Shown here: piece by piece, positions 17,317-28,218 of the stretch
Layout of the letters: each line of letters begins with the position of its first letter
Position numbering within the stretch: the first letter of the stretch is position 1
DNA from: Bifidobacterium samirii
GTDB lineage: Bacteria > Actinomycetota > Actinomycetes > Actinomycetales > Bifidobacteriaceae
Reading direction: 5' to 3'
DNA: 64,000 nt
Assembly (NCBI RefSeq): GCF_003952945.1
Contig: NZ_QXGK01000001.1
Coordinates: 186,001 to 250,000, forward strand
Translations under genes and position numbers: made by a program
Notes under the pieces: model-generated
What the model was told of the DNA's origin: nothing
The model's input: the letters and a program-made list of their open reading frames with translations, nothing else
The model's database searches: none

Positions 17317-18225
17317 TCAGTACTGGTTGGAGACGAGGACCACCCGACCTTCGGCAACGTCGCGCAGGTGCCGGCCGTACGGGGACTTGCCGTACCGGTC
17401 CGCGGACTCCAACAGCGCGGCACGGTCGATCCACCCGTTCTCGAACGCGATCTCCTCCACCACCGCAATCGGCAGACCCTGGGCGCGCTGCACCGTACGC
17501 ACGAACTCGCCCGCCTCGTACAGCGAATCCATCGTGCCGGTGTCCAGCCACGCATAGCCGCGGCCCAGCGTGCGCACGCTGAGCGAGCCGTCCTCCAGAT
17601 ACATGCGGTTGAGGTCCGTGATCTCCAGTTCACCTCGCGCGGACGGGCGCACACGCTTGGCGAACTCCACCACGCGATGATCATAGAAGTACAGGCCAGT
17701 CACTGCGTAATTACTGGCCGGATGCTCCGGTTTCTCCACGATGGACCGTACTCTGCCGCTGTCGTGTCCGTCGAATTCGATGACGCCGTACCGTTCGGGA
17801 TCGTCCACCCAGTAGCCGAATATCGTGGCCCCCACTCCGGTTTCGGCTTTTTCGGCGGCTTTGAGCAGCGTTCGCCGCAGTCCGTTGCCGTAGAAGATGT
17901 TGTCGCCCAATACCAGCGCGCACGGCTCGCCGTCGATGAATTCCTCGCCGATCAGGAACGCCTGGGCCAATCCGTCCGGCGACGGCTGCTCCTTGTAGGA
18001 GAAGCGCACGCCGTATTGCGTTCCATCGCCGAGCAGGTGTTGGAAATTCGGTAGGTCCTTCGGCGTGGAGATGATGAGGATGTCGCGGATTCCGGCCATC
18101 ATCAGCACCGACAGCGGGTAGAAGATCATCGGCTTGTCGTACACGGGAAGCAGTTGCTTCGATGTGACCGTGGTCAGCGGGTATAGTCTCGTTCCCGCGC
18201 CGCCGGCCAGTATGATGCCTTTCAT
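17317..18225 (-). CDS. rmlA: Glucose-1-phosphate thymidylyltransferase
   Basis: RmlA makes dTDP-glucose from dTTP and glucose-1-phosphate, the first step to dTDP-rhamnose for cell-surface polysaccharide. The 302-residue protein has the [13 protein letters not shown] nucleotide loop, [25 protein letters not shown] (catalytic Asp) and [10 protein letters not shown]. The ATG at 18225 has GGAGG 8 nt upstream. The frame is open further up but the family N-terminus is here. rmlB lies 260 nt upstream on the same strand. rmlC and rmlD, or the fused form, are absent from the window. Confidence 0.96.
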   Translation of the reverse strand: MKGIILAGGAGTRLYPLTTVTSKQLLPVYDKPMIFYPLSVLMMAGIRDILIISTPKDLPNFQHLLGDGTQYGVRFSYKEQPSPDGLAQAFLIGEEFIDGEPCALVLGDNIFYGNGLRRTLLKAAEKAETGVGATIFGYWVDDPERYGVIEFDGHDSGRVRSIVEKPEHPASNYAVTGLYFYDHRVVEFAKRVRPSARGELEITDLNRMYLEDGSLSVRTLGRGYAWLDTGTMDSLYEAGEFVRTVQRAQGLPIAVVEEIAFENGWIDRAALLESADRYGKSPYGRHLRDVAEGRVVLVSNQY

Positions 18226-18485
18226 CGACGTCCTCCGTTCCTTTCCGGTTTCGCCGTTACGCGTCAGCCTATCGTATCGGCGTTGCTCATGTTTCGTTCC
18301 GATGGATGCCGGCCGGTTTGTCTGCGGATGATTGATACAGCTCGATGGATGGCCTCTCCGATTAGATGACCGGATGAATCTCTCCCCTCCCATTCCGGAT
18401 TTCGGATTCACGATATGCTGAGACCATTGTGAGGACGTCCACAGATGGGGTCAGTCGTTTTCATATCCGACGATTCGCCGCCGGC

Positions 18486-19514
<1,029 letters not shown>

Positions 19515-19729
19515 CTACCTTACTCTCACGCACCTGCCCCCCGGTTTTCTTCCCCTTGGATATACAGAGATTCGCCCCACGTACGGAAACGCCCATGATC
19601 GAACACGGAGTAGCAGTCAATCTGATTCATCGACTATCATGAAGAAGCTGGTACTTGCTGTGGGGGTCTAGTGTCAGGCCTCGATTCATAAGACAGACAA
19701 GACACTTAACCGATGAAGGGAGCGGAGCG

Positions 19730-20821
19730 ATGGCATCTATCACTGTACATCCGGCTACGCTCCGGTGGGCCGTCAACCAGAGCGGCGTGGATCCACTGGC
19801 TGTTGCGCATAAGGAAGGGCTCGCGGATTTCCCGCATTGGCTCAATGAATCCGATCCAGTGCAGCTATCTTTCACTAAATTGTCCGCAATCGGCTCTGCA
19901 TTACATATTCCATTCGGTGCGCTAGTACGTTCCGTGGTTCCCGAATCCCATGACGAGAGTCTGATACGTTACCGCACAATCGATAACCGTGACGTAGCAC
20001 CAAGCCGGAATCTTACCGATACGATTGCCATCATGCGGAATCGGCAGGATTGGGCGCGAGATGAAATGATTGCTCAGGGGTTCGACGAGAATCTGTTAGT
20101 AGGTAGTGTAGCGTTACCTACCTCCGCGCGGAATCTTGCTCTACGTATCCGGGAAGGATTAACACTAGACCCAGGTTGGAGTCTCCATAAAACAAACGAC
20201 CAGCGCTTCCGTTTCCTGCGCGATAAGGCATCCGATGCAGGAATGATGGTTATGGTGGATTCCAAGGTCGGCACAGCCAATTCCCGGCGTCTGGACGTAA
20301 GTGAATTCCGAGCGTTCGTGCTTCTGGATAAGGTGGCACCACTGATTTTCATCAATCGGAACGATTCCTATACGGCGATGTTATTTTCTCTGCTGCATGA
20401 AATCGGCCATGTGTTGTTGGGATCCAATGAAGTGTATAACGATAATGGATTCTCTGGGGAAAATGATACGGAACGACTCATCAATCAGGCGATTGTGTTG
20501 ACCGTCGTAGATGATGATGAGCAATTCCGCAACTATTGGGGAGTTCAGCGCAGGAAAACCGGAGATGCGACGTTCGGATCGGAACTGTATAGTGTAGTGG
20601 ATACTCGATCTCTTAAACTCGCGGCAACAGCGTTCGCGATCTCAGCCGCTTCCTCGGGGTCGGTACCCGACACCGTAATATCAATCATGTACGTCTCGTT
20701 CGGCCGCGTGGCAAACACGCTCGCCGCCAAATCGTTTACGCTGATCTGCAGCCCTAGTTCGGCAATCACCGGTTGCAGAATCGCCTCGGTTTTAACCAGA
20801 TTCGGATACGACTTGAGCTGA
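19730..20821 (+). pseudogene. XRE/ImmA-IrrE-type metallopeptidase gene, 3' end replaced by antisense wzz
   Basis: The first ~275 residues form a COG2856-type protein: a degenerate helix-turn-helix N-terminus, then a zinc-peptidase domain with LLHEIGHVLLGS (HEIGH at 223-227). GGGAGCGG precedes the ATG at 19730. At about 20543-20570 the sequence switches to the reverse complement of a wzz gene, so the last ~85 residues of the 363-residue frame (LKLAATAFAISAASS onward) are meaningless antisense. These proteins are often the antitoxin or partner in two-gene systems with a DUF4411/PIN protein. Any partner has been lost here. GC is far below the neighbours, suggesting transfer. Confidence 0.85.
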
Positions 20822-21024
20822 GTGTTGATATACGAGGTGGCAGAATATCTCGTAGACACGGATGCCCCGCCTTTATAGCTCGCAAAAACAGTAGCCGTAG
20901 CGGAATATGTCGGAATTCGGGTGAACGCATACATACTCATTCCGGCTACGACCACTACTAATGCAATCAAGGCAGGGATTATATGGCGTCTGATCACTTT
21001 CAAAAGTCCCACGAGCGTCATCAT
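20545..21024 (-). pseudogene. Truncated Wzz-type chain-length determinant (N-terminal part)
   Basis: The surviving ~159 residues hold one membrane helix (HIIPALIALVVVVAGMSMYAF) and the start of the periplasmic Wzz domain (YSATATVFASYKG, SYINTQLKSYP, MIDITVSGTDPEEAAEIAN). Typical Wzz proteins in Gram-positive polysaccharide loci continue to a second membrane helix and often a tyrosine-kinase domain. Both are missing. Recognisable Wzz sequence stops near 20560 and the stop codon at 20545 comes from the invading protease-like gene. GGGGAGG precedes ATGs at 21024 and 21021. It is probably non-functional. Confidence 0.88.
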
Positions 21025-21101
21025 TCGCCTCCCCCCCTCTCGTGACAGCACCCTGTCAATCCTATATGGTGGCCACTACCAATCCGCACGATTCACAGGT
21101 C

Positions 21102-21148
21102 CGGAGATCCGCCGAGGCAACGCCCTATGTCACCATGGCGGATCTCCG
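21102..21148 (-). terminator. lysS terminator hairpin
   Basis: CGGAGATCCGCC pairs exactly with GGCGGATCTCCG around a 23 nt loop, 42 nt beyond the lysS stop. It lies between lysS and the wzz remnant. Confidence 0.65.
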
Positions 21149-21189
21149 TGCAGGCTATACGCCCACTGCACTACGACATCTACCGAGAC

Positions 21190-22875
21190 TTACAGCGCCA
21201 GCGGCTTGACCAGCGGGAAGGTGATGGTCTCGCGGATCGTGGCGCCGGTCAGGGCGATGAGCAGTCGGTCGATGCCCATGCCGGTGCCGCCGGCCGGCGG
21301 CATGCCCACGCCGAGGGCCTCCAGGAAGTCCTCGTCGATGTCGCAGGCCTCCTCGTCGCCAGCCATCGCGGCCTTCGCCTGCTCGACGAAGCGCTCGCGC
21401 TGCACGACCGGGTCGTTGAGCTCGGAGTAGCCGGTGGCCAGCTCGAAGCCGCGCACGTACAGATCCCACTTCTCGACCACGCCCGGCTTGGAACGGTGGC
21501 CCTTGACCAGCGGGGACGTCTCGACCGGGAAGTCGCGCACGAAGGTCGGCTCCCACAGCTTGTCCTCGTAGAAGTGCTCCCACAGGTGCTCGACGAGCTT
21601 GCCGTGATTCTCCACGTCGTCGCGCTCCACGCCCAGCTTGTCGGCGATGGCGCCCAGATGCTCCACGGACGTGCCCGGATGCTCGGGGCCGCCGTTGGGG
21701 ACGATCTCCTCGCCCAGCGCCTCGGACAGCGAGTCGTACATGCTGATCGACTTCCATTCGCCGCCGAGGTCGTATTCGGTGCCGTCGAGCAGCGTGACCT
21801 TGTGCGAGCCGAAGACGTCCATCGCGGTCTTCTGCACGAGCTCCTTGACGAGCTGGCCGATCGTGTCGTAGTTGCCGTACGCCTGGTACGCCTCGAGCAT
21901 CGTGAACTCGGGGGCGTGCGTCGCGTCGACGCCCTCGTTGCGGAAGTCGCGGTTGATCTCGAACACGCGGTCGATGCCGCCCACGAGGCAGCGCTTGAGG
22001 AACAGCTCCGGCGCGATGCGCAGGTACAGGTCCAGGTCGAACGCGTTCATGTGCGTGGTGAACGGGCGGGCAGCGGCGCCGCCGTGCACGGTCTGCAGCA
22101 TCGGGGTCTCCACCTCGATGAAGTCGTGCGAGGCGAACGTGGAGCGCAGCGAGGCGACGGCCTTGGAGCGGTTGCGCACCATGTTGCGGATGTTCTCGTC
22201 GGCGATCATGCCGATGTACGGCTTGCGGGTGCGCGTGTCGTCGTTGAGTTCCTTGTGCAGGGCCGGCAGCGGCTGCAGCGCCTTGGCGGCGATCGCCCAC
22301 TCGGTCGCGAACACGGACAGCTCGCCGGTCTTGGACGAGATGACGCGGCCGCGCAGATACAGGTGGTCGCCCAGGTCGACCAGCTGCTTGAACTGCTTGA
22401 TCGAGTCGGCGCCGACCTCCTTCTTGGAGATCATGCCCTGGATCTTGGTGCCGTCGCCGGCGGACAGCTGCACGAAGCACAGGCCGCCCGCGTTGCGCAC
22501 GAACAGCACGCGGCCGGCGATGCCCACCACGTCCTCGGTCTCCTGACCGGCCTCGAGCTTGCCGTCGTATGCGGCGCGCACCTGCTCGATCGTATGGTCG
22601 ACGTCCAGCGTGACCGGATACGGGTCCATGCCGTTCTCCAGCATCATCGCACGCTTGGCGACACGCATCTGCACCTGCTCGGGGTGCGCCAGCGGGCCGA
22701 ACTCCTTGTTCGACGGGTCGACGGCCTCGTCGAGGGTCGCACCGCCCTTGATGCGCTCGCGGATCGCCGCGTCCTGCGCGAGCAGCATCTCGGCGCGCTC
22801 GACGGTGGTCATCGCGGGGGCCTGCACAGCCTCGTCCGCGGTCTCGTTCGCTTGGGATTCTTGGGATTCACACAT
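21190..22875 (-). CDS. lysS: Lysyl-tRNA synthetase, class II
   Basis: LysS charges tRNA-Lys. The 561-residue protein has an N-terminal OB-fold anticodon domain at about 85-190 ([23 protein letters not shown]). A class II catalytic core follows with motif 1 ([21 protein letters not shown]), motif 2 ([24 protein letters not shown]) and motif 3 ([15 protein letters not shown]). A ~50-residue N-terminal extension ([11 protein letters not shown]) is longer than in E. coli. The ATG at 22875 lacks a strong ribosome site but is the only sensible start before the upstream non-coding stretch. It is divergent from tRNA-Pro. Confidence 0.95.
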   Translation of the reverse strand: MCESQESQANETADEAVQAPAMTTVERAEMLLAQDAAIRERIKGGATLDEAVDPSNKEFGPLAHPEQVQMRVAKRAMMLENGMDPYPVTLDVDHTIEQVRAAYDGKLEAGQETEDVVGIAGRVLFVRNAGGLCFVQLSAGDGTKIQGMISKKEVGADSIKQFKQLVDLGDHLYLRGRVISSKTGELSVFATEWAIAAKALQPLPALHKELNDDTRTRKPYIGMIADENIRNMVRNRSKAVASLRSTFASHDFIEVETPMLQTVHGGAAARPFTTHMNAFDLDLYLRIAPELFLKRCLVGGIDRVFEINRDFRNEGVDATHAPEFTMLEAYQAYGNYDTIGQLVKELVQKTAMDVFGSHKVTLLDGTEYDLGGEWKSISMYDSLSEALGEEIVPNGGPEHPGTSVEHLGAIADKLGVERDDVENHGKLVEHLWEHFYEDKLWEPTFVRDFPVETSPLVKGHRSKPGVVEKWDLYVRGFELATGYSELNDPVVQRERFVEQAKAAMAGDEEACDIDEDFLEALGVGMPPAGGTGMGIDRLLIALTGATIRETITFPLVKPLAL

Positions 22876-22925
22876 AGTCGCCCAGTGTAGCGAACCGTCG
22901 ATACAGTGCCACGACACGCCGAGGT

Positions 22926-22953
22926 TTGACTCTGCGCCCGGAAACGGTAATAT
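22926..22953 (+). promoter_or_regulatory. tRNA-Pro promoter
   Basis: TTGACT at 22926-22931 and TAATAT at 22948-22953 are separated by 16 nt and end 17 nt before the tRNA. This is a near-consensus vegetative promoter. Confidence 0.75.
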
Positions 22954-22970
22954 ATCCAATCGTTGCCAAA

Positions 22971-23047
<77 letters not shown>

Positions 23048-23050
23048 GAT

Positions 23051-23085
23051 AAGGGAATCATCGCTTGCGATGGTTCCCTTTTCTT
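23051..23085 (+). terminator. tRNA-Pro terminator
   Basis: AAGGGAATCATCGC pairs with GCGATGGTTCCCTT around a short loop and is followed by TTCTTAT, four nt past the tRNA 3' end. Confidence 0.85.
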
Positions 23086-23196
23086 ATATCGTCGCCCGGC
23101 GGATCGGGGCGACGGGATCGCAGTCGGCCCGCCGGCGCCCCGTCGCAGGTCCCGTCGCCGCCGTCGCCGACGCCCCACCACCCCTGAAGGAAAGCA

Positions 23197-24357
23197 ATGA
23201 AGAAGAGTCTTCTCGCGCTCGCATCGGGCGCGTTCATCCTCGGCGCGGCCGAATTCGTGATGATGGGCATCCTGCCGCAGGCGGCCGCCGCGACCGGCGT
23301 GGACATCCCCACCGCCGGCCACTACATCTCCGCGTACGCGATCGGCGTGTGCGTCGGCACGCTGATGCTCGTGTTCGGCCGCAAGGTGCCGCCGCGCACG
23401 CTCATCGTCGCGTTCATGGCGATCGCGTTCGCCGGCAACCTGATGTCGGTGTTCGCGCCGAACGCGCCGGTGCTGCTCGTCGCGCGCTTCATCGCCGGCC
23501 TGCCGCACGGCGCGTTCTTCGGCACGGCGACGCTCATCGCCAAGACCCTGGCCGAGAAGGGCAAGGAGGCGCAGGCCGTCTCGATGATGGTGACCGGCCA
23601 GACCGTGGCGAACATGCTGGGCGTGCCCGCCGGCACGCTGATGGCCGAGTTCCTGTCGTGGCGACTCGCGTTCGGCATCCTCGCCGCGTGGGCGGCGATG
23701 ACGATCGTGCTGGCGCGCACGTGGATTCCGTTCGTCGCGCCGGTCGAGGACGCGGGTCTGTTCGGCCAGTTCCGCTTCCTCACCAAGCCCGGCCCGTGGG
23801 TGATCCTGCTGGCCGTGTTCACCGGCAACGCGGGCGTGTTCTGCTGGTGGAGCTACGTGTCGCCGTGGCTGCAGAAGACCGGCGGCTGGTCGTCGTCGCT
23901 GGTGCCGCTGCTCATGATGCTCGCCGGCTTCGGCATGGTGCTGGGCGGCCTGATGGGCGGCCGTCTGACGGACCGCTGGCGTCACGCCGGCGCCGCCGCC
24001 GTCGGCCAGCTGATCTCCTGCTCGGGTCTGCTGCTCGTGCTGGTGCTGCCGGGCAACCTGTGGACGACGATGCTGCTGACGTTCTGGATCGCCGTCGGCC
24101 TGTTCTTCACGTCCGCCCCGCAGCAGCTGCTCATGACGGAGGCCGGTCGTGGCGGCGGCGAGCTGATCGCCGGCGCCGCCGTGCAGGTCGCGTTCAACTT
24201 CGGCAACGCGGTCGGGTCGATCGTGGGCGGCATGATGCTCAACGCGTTCGCGATGGACTACCGGTTCACCGGCCTGGGCGGCATGCCGCTGGGCCTGATC
24301 GCCGTGGCCCTGCTCGCCGGCTATTCGTGGCGCTGCGAGGGCGCGGCCCGGCGCTGA
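23197..24357 (+). CDS. MFS exporter, AraJ/PbuE-like (DHA1 family)
   Basis: The 386-residue protein has 12 hydrophobic helices. The start LALASGAFILGAAEFVMMGILP carries the AEFxxMGILP motif typical of the AraJ / arabinose-efflux and purine-efflux DHA1 branch. LPHGAFFGTATLIA and VTGQTVANMLGVPAGT are further family landmarks. AAGGAAAG precedes the ATG at 23197. The substrate is unknown; members export sugars, purines or drugs. It is monocistronic, between tRNA-Pro and a terminator at 24388. Confidence 0.88.
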   Translation: MKKSLLALASGAFILGAAEFVMMGILPQAAAATGVDIPTAGHYISAYAIGVCVGTLMLVFGRKVPPRTLIVAFMAIAFAGNLMSVFAPNAPVLLVARFIAGLPHGAFFGTATLIAKTLAEKGKEAQAVSMMVTGQTVANMLGVPAGTLMAEFLSWRLAFGILAAWAAMTIVLARTWIPFVAPVEDAGLFGQFRFLTKPGPWVILLAVFTGNAGVFCWWSYVSPWLQKTGGWSSSLVPLLMMLAGFGMVLGGLMGGRLTDRWRHAGAAAVGQLISCSGLLLVLVLPGNLWTTMLLTFWIAVGLFFTSAPQQLLMTEAGRGGGELIAGAAVQVAFNFGNAVGSIVGGMMLNAFAMDYRFTGLGGMPLGLIAVALLAGYSWRCEGAARR

Positions 24358-24387
24358 CGCCGCCGCCGCACAGCCGTCGTTCGACAG

Positions 24388-24432
24388 ACGCCCGACTCCG
24401 TGTCGTATTCACGGGGCCGGGCGTTTCGTTTT
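24388..24432 (+). terminator. Terminator of the AraJ-like MFS gene
   Basis: ACGCCCGACTCCGTG pairs with CACGGGGCCGGGCGT (small internal mismatches) and is followed by TTCGTTTT, 30 nt past the MFS stop. Confidence 0.8.
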
Positions 24433-24512
24433 CCCGGACACGCTCCTACACTGAGGCACGACGCAACGAGACAGGACGGAATCGCCGCGACGGCGGCGGA
24501 AGGAACGGCATC

Positions 24513-26624
24513 ATGGCACATGACGACGGATATGAGGAAGACGCATATGACGAAGACGGATCCGAGGAGCGCGAGACGGTCGGCACGTTCGACGCCGACG
24601 CGTTCCTGAGCGGGCTCGACAAGATCTTCGCCGCGCACGAGGGCGCCACCAAGGCCGGCCCGTATCTCGAACAGGCGGCCGTCGACGCGGAGAACGCCGG
24701 CGACGACGCCGGCCTGCTCACCGTGCTCAACGAGACGATCGGCTACTACCGTTCGCAGGGACGGCATGCCGAGAACCAGTGGGTCATCCAGCGCGCGCTC
24801 GAACTCGCCGCCCGCATGGGACTGGAGGGCAGCGACGCGTGGACCGGCACGCTCATCAACGCGGCCACCGGCATGCGCGCCGCCGGCCGGCACAACCAGG
24901 CCGAGGACCTGTACCGCATGGCCCTGCGGTCGGCCGAACGCACCCTCTCCCCCATCGACCGCCGGCTCGCCGCCCTGCACAACAACCTGTCGATGCTGTA
25001 CAGCGAGACCGACCGCGCGCATCAGGCGGAGATCGAGCTGCGCGAGGCGCTGCGCATCCTCGAATCGGCCAGCGTCAACGCCGGCGAGGACATCGACGTG
25101 GCGTCCACGAACACCAACCTCGCGCTCGTGCTGCTCGCCGAAGACAAGCTGGAGGAGGCCGAACGCCATGCGGCCACCGCGCTCGGCATCTACCGTGCTG
25201 GGCATCTCGAGCACGAGGCGCACTACGCGTCGGCGCTGGCCGGCTACGCCCAGGTGCGGTTCGCGGCCGGCGAGTACGGCTGCGCGGCCGCCTGGTACCG
25301 CCGCGCGCTCGCGGTCATCGAGGAATGCTACGGCACCGACGCCGACTCGTATGCGACGACCGCCGACAATCTGCGCCGCGCCGAGGAGGAGGCGCGCCGC
25401 GCCGGCCAGCCGGTCGGCGACGACGCCGCCGACGATGCCGCCGCACATGATGCGGGCACGTCCGGCGACGACGCGCGCGCCGCGGCCATGTCCGGCGGTG
25501 CGGCGACGTCCGCCGCACCGTCCGTCACACCGTCCACTGCACCGTCCGACGCGCCGGCGAACGCCCCTGAGCAGTCGTCGGCTTCGGATGCGGCCCGGCA
25601 GCTGACGGGCCTGCAGCTGGCGCGCGCGTTCTGGAACGAGGTCGGCCGGCCGATGGTCGAGGCGAAGTATCCGGAGTATCGTGGCCGCATCGCCGCCGGA
25701 CTGGTCGGGCACGGGTCGGAGTGCTACGGGTTCGACGACGCGCGTTCGCGCGACCATGATTTCGGCCCGCGGTTCTGCCTGTGGCTCACCGACGAGGATT
25801 ATGCGCGGATCGGCGAGCGTCTGCAGGCCGATTACGAGGCGTTGCCGGGGGTGCGTTCCGGGTCGTTCATGGGTGTGCCGGCGGCTGCGGCGACGCCGCG
25901 CGCGCAGGGGGCAGGCCGTCGTGACGGCGTGTTCGCGATCGGGGATTTCTTCGAGTCGATCACCGGCTATCGGATGGCGCCGGCGGAGGATCATCCGTAT
26001 GAGTGGATGATGCTGGATGAGGCGACGTTGGCTGCGGCGACGAACGGCGAGGTGTTCGCCGACCCGTTGGGCGCGTTCTCGAAGGCGCGGCAGGGGTTCA
26101 AGCTGATGCCGGAGGATGTGCGCCTGGCGTTGGTTTCGCGGCGCCTGGGCATGATGGCTCAGGCGGGCCAGTATAACGTGCCGCGCATGCTGGAGCGCGG
26201 CGATGGGGCGGCCGCGTGGCTGGCGGTGGACGAGTTCGTGCGGGCCGCGGCGTCGCTGGTGTTCCTGCTCAACCAGCCGGTGTCGGTGGGGTATCTGCCG
26301 TATTACAAGTGGTCGTTCGCGGCGCTGCGTCGGCTGAGCGGCCGGCTGGCGACGCGGCTCGCGGATGTGTGCGACCAGTTGGAGTCGTTGATGCGTCTGG
26401 CGTCGGCGGCCTGCTATGGCGGCGCCGGGTTCGGTGAGGGCGGCCGTGGCGCGGCTCCGGCGGCGGCGCAGGTGACGGGTGCGATCGAACGGATCTGCGG
26501 AGAGGTGGTGGCCGAACTGCGCCGTGAGGGGCTGACGCCGAGCGGGGATTCGTTCCTGGAGTGGCAGCGGCCGTATGTCGAGGAGCATATCGTCTCGCAG
26601 GAGCCCTGCCTGCATTCGCTGTAG
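24513..26624 (+). CDS. TPR protein with C-terminal DUF4037 nucleotidyltransferase-like domain
   Basis: The 703-residue product begins with an acidic ~25-residue stretch, then about five tetratricopeptide-type repeats (roughly 50-285; RHNQAEDLYRMALRSAERTL, LEEAERHAATALGIY). An Ala/Asp/Ser/Pro-rich linker (about 290-360) leads to a DUF4037 domain (about 365-690). The segment HGSECYGFDDARSRDHDFG matches the GS...D-x-D active site of the nucleotidyltransferase fold, so catalysis is plausible. AAGGAACGG precedes the ATG at 24513. The next gene is DUF4125, its habitual partner. The biological role is unknown. Confidence 0.85.
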   Translation: MAHDDGYEEDAYDEDGSEERETVGTFDADAFLSGLDKIFAAHEGATKAGPYLEQAAVDAENAGDDAGLLTVLNETIGYYRSQGRHAENQWVIQRALELAARMGLEGSDAWTGTLINAATGMRAAGRHNQAEDLYRMALRSAERTLSPIDRRLAALHNNLSMLYSETDRAHQAEIELREALRILESASVNAGEDIDVASTNTNLALVLLAEDKLEEAERHAATALGIYRAGHLEHEAHYASALAGYAQVRFAAGEYGCAAAWYRRALAVIEECYGTDADSYATTADNLRRAEEEARRAGQPVGDDAADDAAAHDAGTSGDDARAAAMSGGAATSAAPSVTPSTAPSDAPANAPEQSSASDAARQLTGLQLARAFWNEVGRPMVEAKYPEYRGRIAAGLVGHGSECYGFDDARSRDHDFGPRFCLWLTDEDYARIGERLQADYEALPGVRSGSFMGVPAAAATPRAQGAGRRDGVFAIGDFFESITGYRMAPAEDHPYEWMMLDEATLAAATNGEVFADPLGAFSKARQGFKLMPEDVRLALVSRRLGMMAQAGQYNVPRMLERGDGAAAWLAVDEFVRAAASLVFLLNQPVSVGYLPYYKWSFAALRRLSGRLATRLADVCDQLESLMRLASAACYGGAGFGEGGRGAAPAAAQVTGAIERICGEVVAELRREGLTPSGDSFLEWQRPYVEEHIVSQEPCLHSL

Positions 26625-26741
26625 GCGGCGCGGTCGGTACAGTTGGTGCCGTGACGATGGTTGCCGTGGATCCGGTTCGCCGGGTCCGCGGTTCGACGCC
26701 GGCGATGATGGTCGTCGGCGGTTGACGGGAAGGCGGGCATC

Positions 26742-27395
26742 ATGGTCGATGCGATGGATGACATGGCGTACGACGAGGTCGGAGAGACGGTCGAATCGTT
26801 GACGGAGCGGATCGTGGCGTTGGAGTGGGATCAGTTCCAGCGTACGGAGAACGAGGGCGGGCGTGCGTCCTGTCAGGGCAATTGGCCGGTGTTCCGTCAG
26901 ATGCGCTCCAGCCAGTTCCTCACGTGGCCGCCCGACCTGCTCGCCTCCTACCGGGACGATCTGGTCGAGGCGGACCGGGTGGGCCGCAATCTCGTGACCG
27001 AGAAGTATGCGCGCATGATGGCGTCGACCGCGCCCGTCGAGTATCGCGAGCGCATCGAACCGTATATTCCGCGCCTGTCCGCCGATCGGATCGCGCGTCA
27101 GGAGCGGGTGATCGGCGTGCAGGTGGCGTGGGCGGCCGCGTTCCGCGAACGCTGGCCGAAGCTCGGCATGGCGATGCGCGTGCTCACCACGGCCGAGGAC
27201 ACGCCTGAGGACACGTCATTCGAGACGTATCTGCGCGGCGAACTGGGCACGTATTCGGAGGCGACGTTCGCCCGCTACGAGCGGATGGTCGACGACTGGA
27301 GTGCGGCCGGCCGCAATCTGACCGAGGCGACGGTGCGCAACACGGTAGTCATGGGCGGATTCGCCGATCTCGACGAGGCCGAAGCCGCGCAGTAG
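26742..27395 (+). CDS. DUF4125 family protein
   Basis: This 217-residue protein has the conserved DUF4125 opening: EWDQFQRTENEGGRASCQ followed by FRQMRSSQFLTW, then a helical body and LSADRIARQERVIG. The family is of unknown function but is repeatedly found next to, or fused with, DUF4037 proteins, as here 117 nt downstream. The Cys in GGRASCQ and the aromatic cluster are invariant-looking. GGGAAGG precedes the ATG. The pair probably acts together, perhaps as modifier and substrate recogniser, which is inference only. Confidence 0.82.
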   Translation: MVDAMDDMAYDEVGETVESLTERIVALEWDQFQRTENEGGRASCQGNWPVFRQMRSSQFLTWPPDLLASYRDDLVEADRVGRNLVTEKYARMMASTAPVEYRERIEPYIPRLSADRIARQERVIGVQVAWAAAFRERWPKLGMAMRVLTTAEDTPEDTSFETYLRGELGTYSEATFARYERMVDDWSAAGRNLTEATVRNTVVMGGFADLDEAEAAQ

Positions 27396-27405
27396 ACGGG
27401 ACGGG

Positions 27406-27437
27406 CGCCGGGCGCGCTGCTCCCGCCGTCCGCCCGG
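27406..27437. terminator. Shared terminator between convergent DUF4125 and response-regulator genes
   Basis: GCCGGGCG and CGCCCGGC form an exact 8 bp stem with a 16 nt loop in the 61 nt gap between two converging stops. Confidence 0.55.
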
Positions 27438-27456
27438 CCCCGCCGGCGTCAGACGA

Positions 27457-28218
27457 TCAGACGATGCGCCGGTCGGCGGCCCAGCGGGTCAGTTCGGTAC
27501 GGTTCGACAGCTGGAGCTTGCGCAGTACAGCGCTCACGTGCGTTTCGACGGTTTTGATCGAGATGTACAGTTCGGCGGCGACCTCCTTGTACGTGTAGCC
27601 GCGGGCGATGAGCCGCATCACCTCCTGTTCGCGCCGCGAGAGCCGGTCGAGCTCCTCGTCGCGGATGCCGCCGGGCGCGTCCTCGCCGACCGGCACGCCC
27701 TGGAACGCGGAGAGCACGAATCCGGCGAGCTTGGGCGAGAACACCGCGTAGCCGTCGTTGACCTGCCGGATCGAGCCGATCAGGTCGGCGCCGGTGATGG
27801 TCTTGGTCACGTAGCCGCGGGCGCCCGCGCGGATCACCGAGCCCACGTCCTGCGGCGAATCCGACACGGACAGGGCGAGGAACGCGGTGGACGGCGAGTA
27901 CAGGAGCGACTTGGCGAGGATCTCCGCACCGCCGCCGCCCTGCCCGCCGGGCACGTGCACGTCGAGCAGCACCACGTCGGGTTTGGTCGCGGCGATCGTG
28001 GCGACCGATCCGTCCACGTCGGCGGCCTGGCCGACGATGTCGAAGTAGGGTCGCAGCGTGGCGATGACGCCCGCGCGGAACATCTCATGGTCGTCGACGA
28101 CGACGATGCGGATCGGCCGGCCGCCGTCGGCCGCCGTCGCGCCGCCGACCGGCGCGCCCATCGCGCCCGGCTGCGCCGACGGCGTCGTCATATCGTCCAT
28201 GTCATGCGTTGCGTTCAT
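27457..28218 (-). CDS. NarL/LuxR-type response regulator
   Basis: The 253-residue protein has a receiver domain at about 36-155 (VVVDDHEMFRAG, phospho-acceptor Asp86 in VVLLDVHVP, Lys in GYVTKT). A C-terminal LuxR helix-turn-helix follows at about 190-250 (LSRREQEVMRLIARGYTYKEVA, SIKTVETHVSAVLRKL). A disordered ~33-residue N-terminus is unusual but GAGGAGCGG directly before the ATG supports this start. Its first 17 nt overlap the end of the PspC-type kinase gene, so the two are translationally coupled and form one two-component system. Confidence 0.94.
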   Translation of the reverse strand: MNATHDMDDMTTPSAQPGAMGAPVGGATAADGGRPIRIVVVDDHEMFRAGVIATLRPYFDIVGQAADVDGSVATIAATKPDVVLLDVHVPGGQGGGGAEILAKSLLYSPSTAFLALSVSDSPQDVGSVIRAGARGYVTKTITGADLIGSIRQVNDGYAVFSPKLAGFVLSAFQGVPVGEDAPGGIRDEELDRLSRREQEVMRLIARGYTYKEVAAELYISIKTVETHVSAVLRKLQLSNRTELTRWAADRRIV

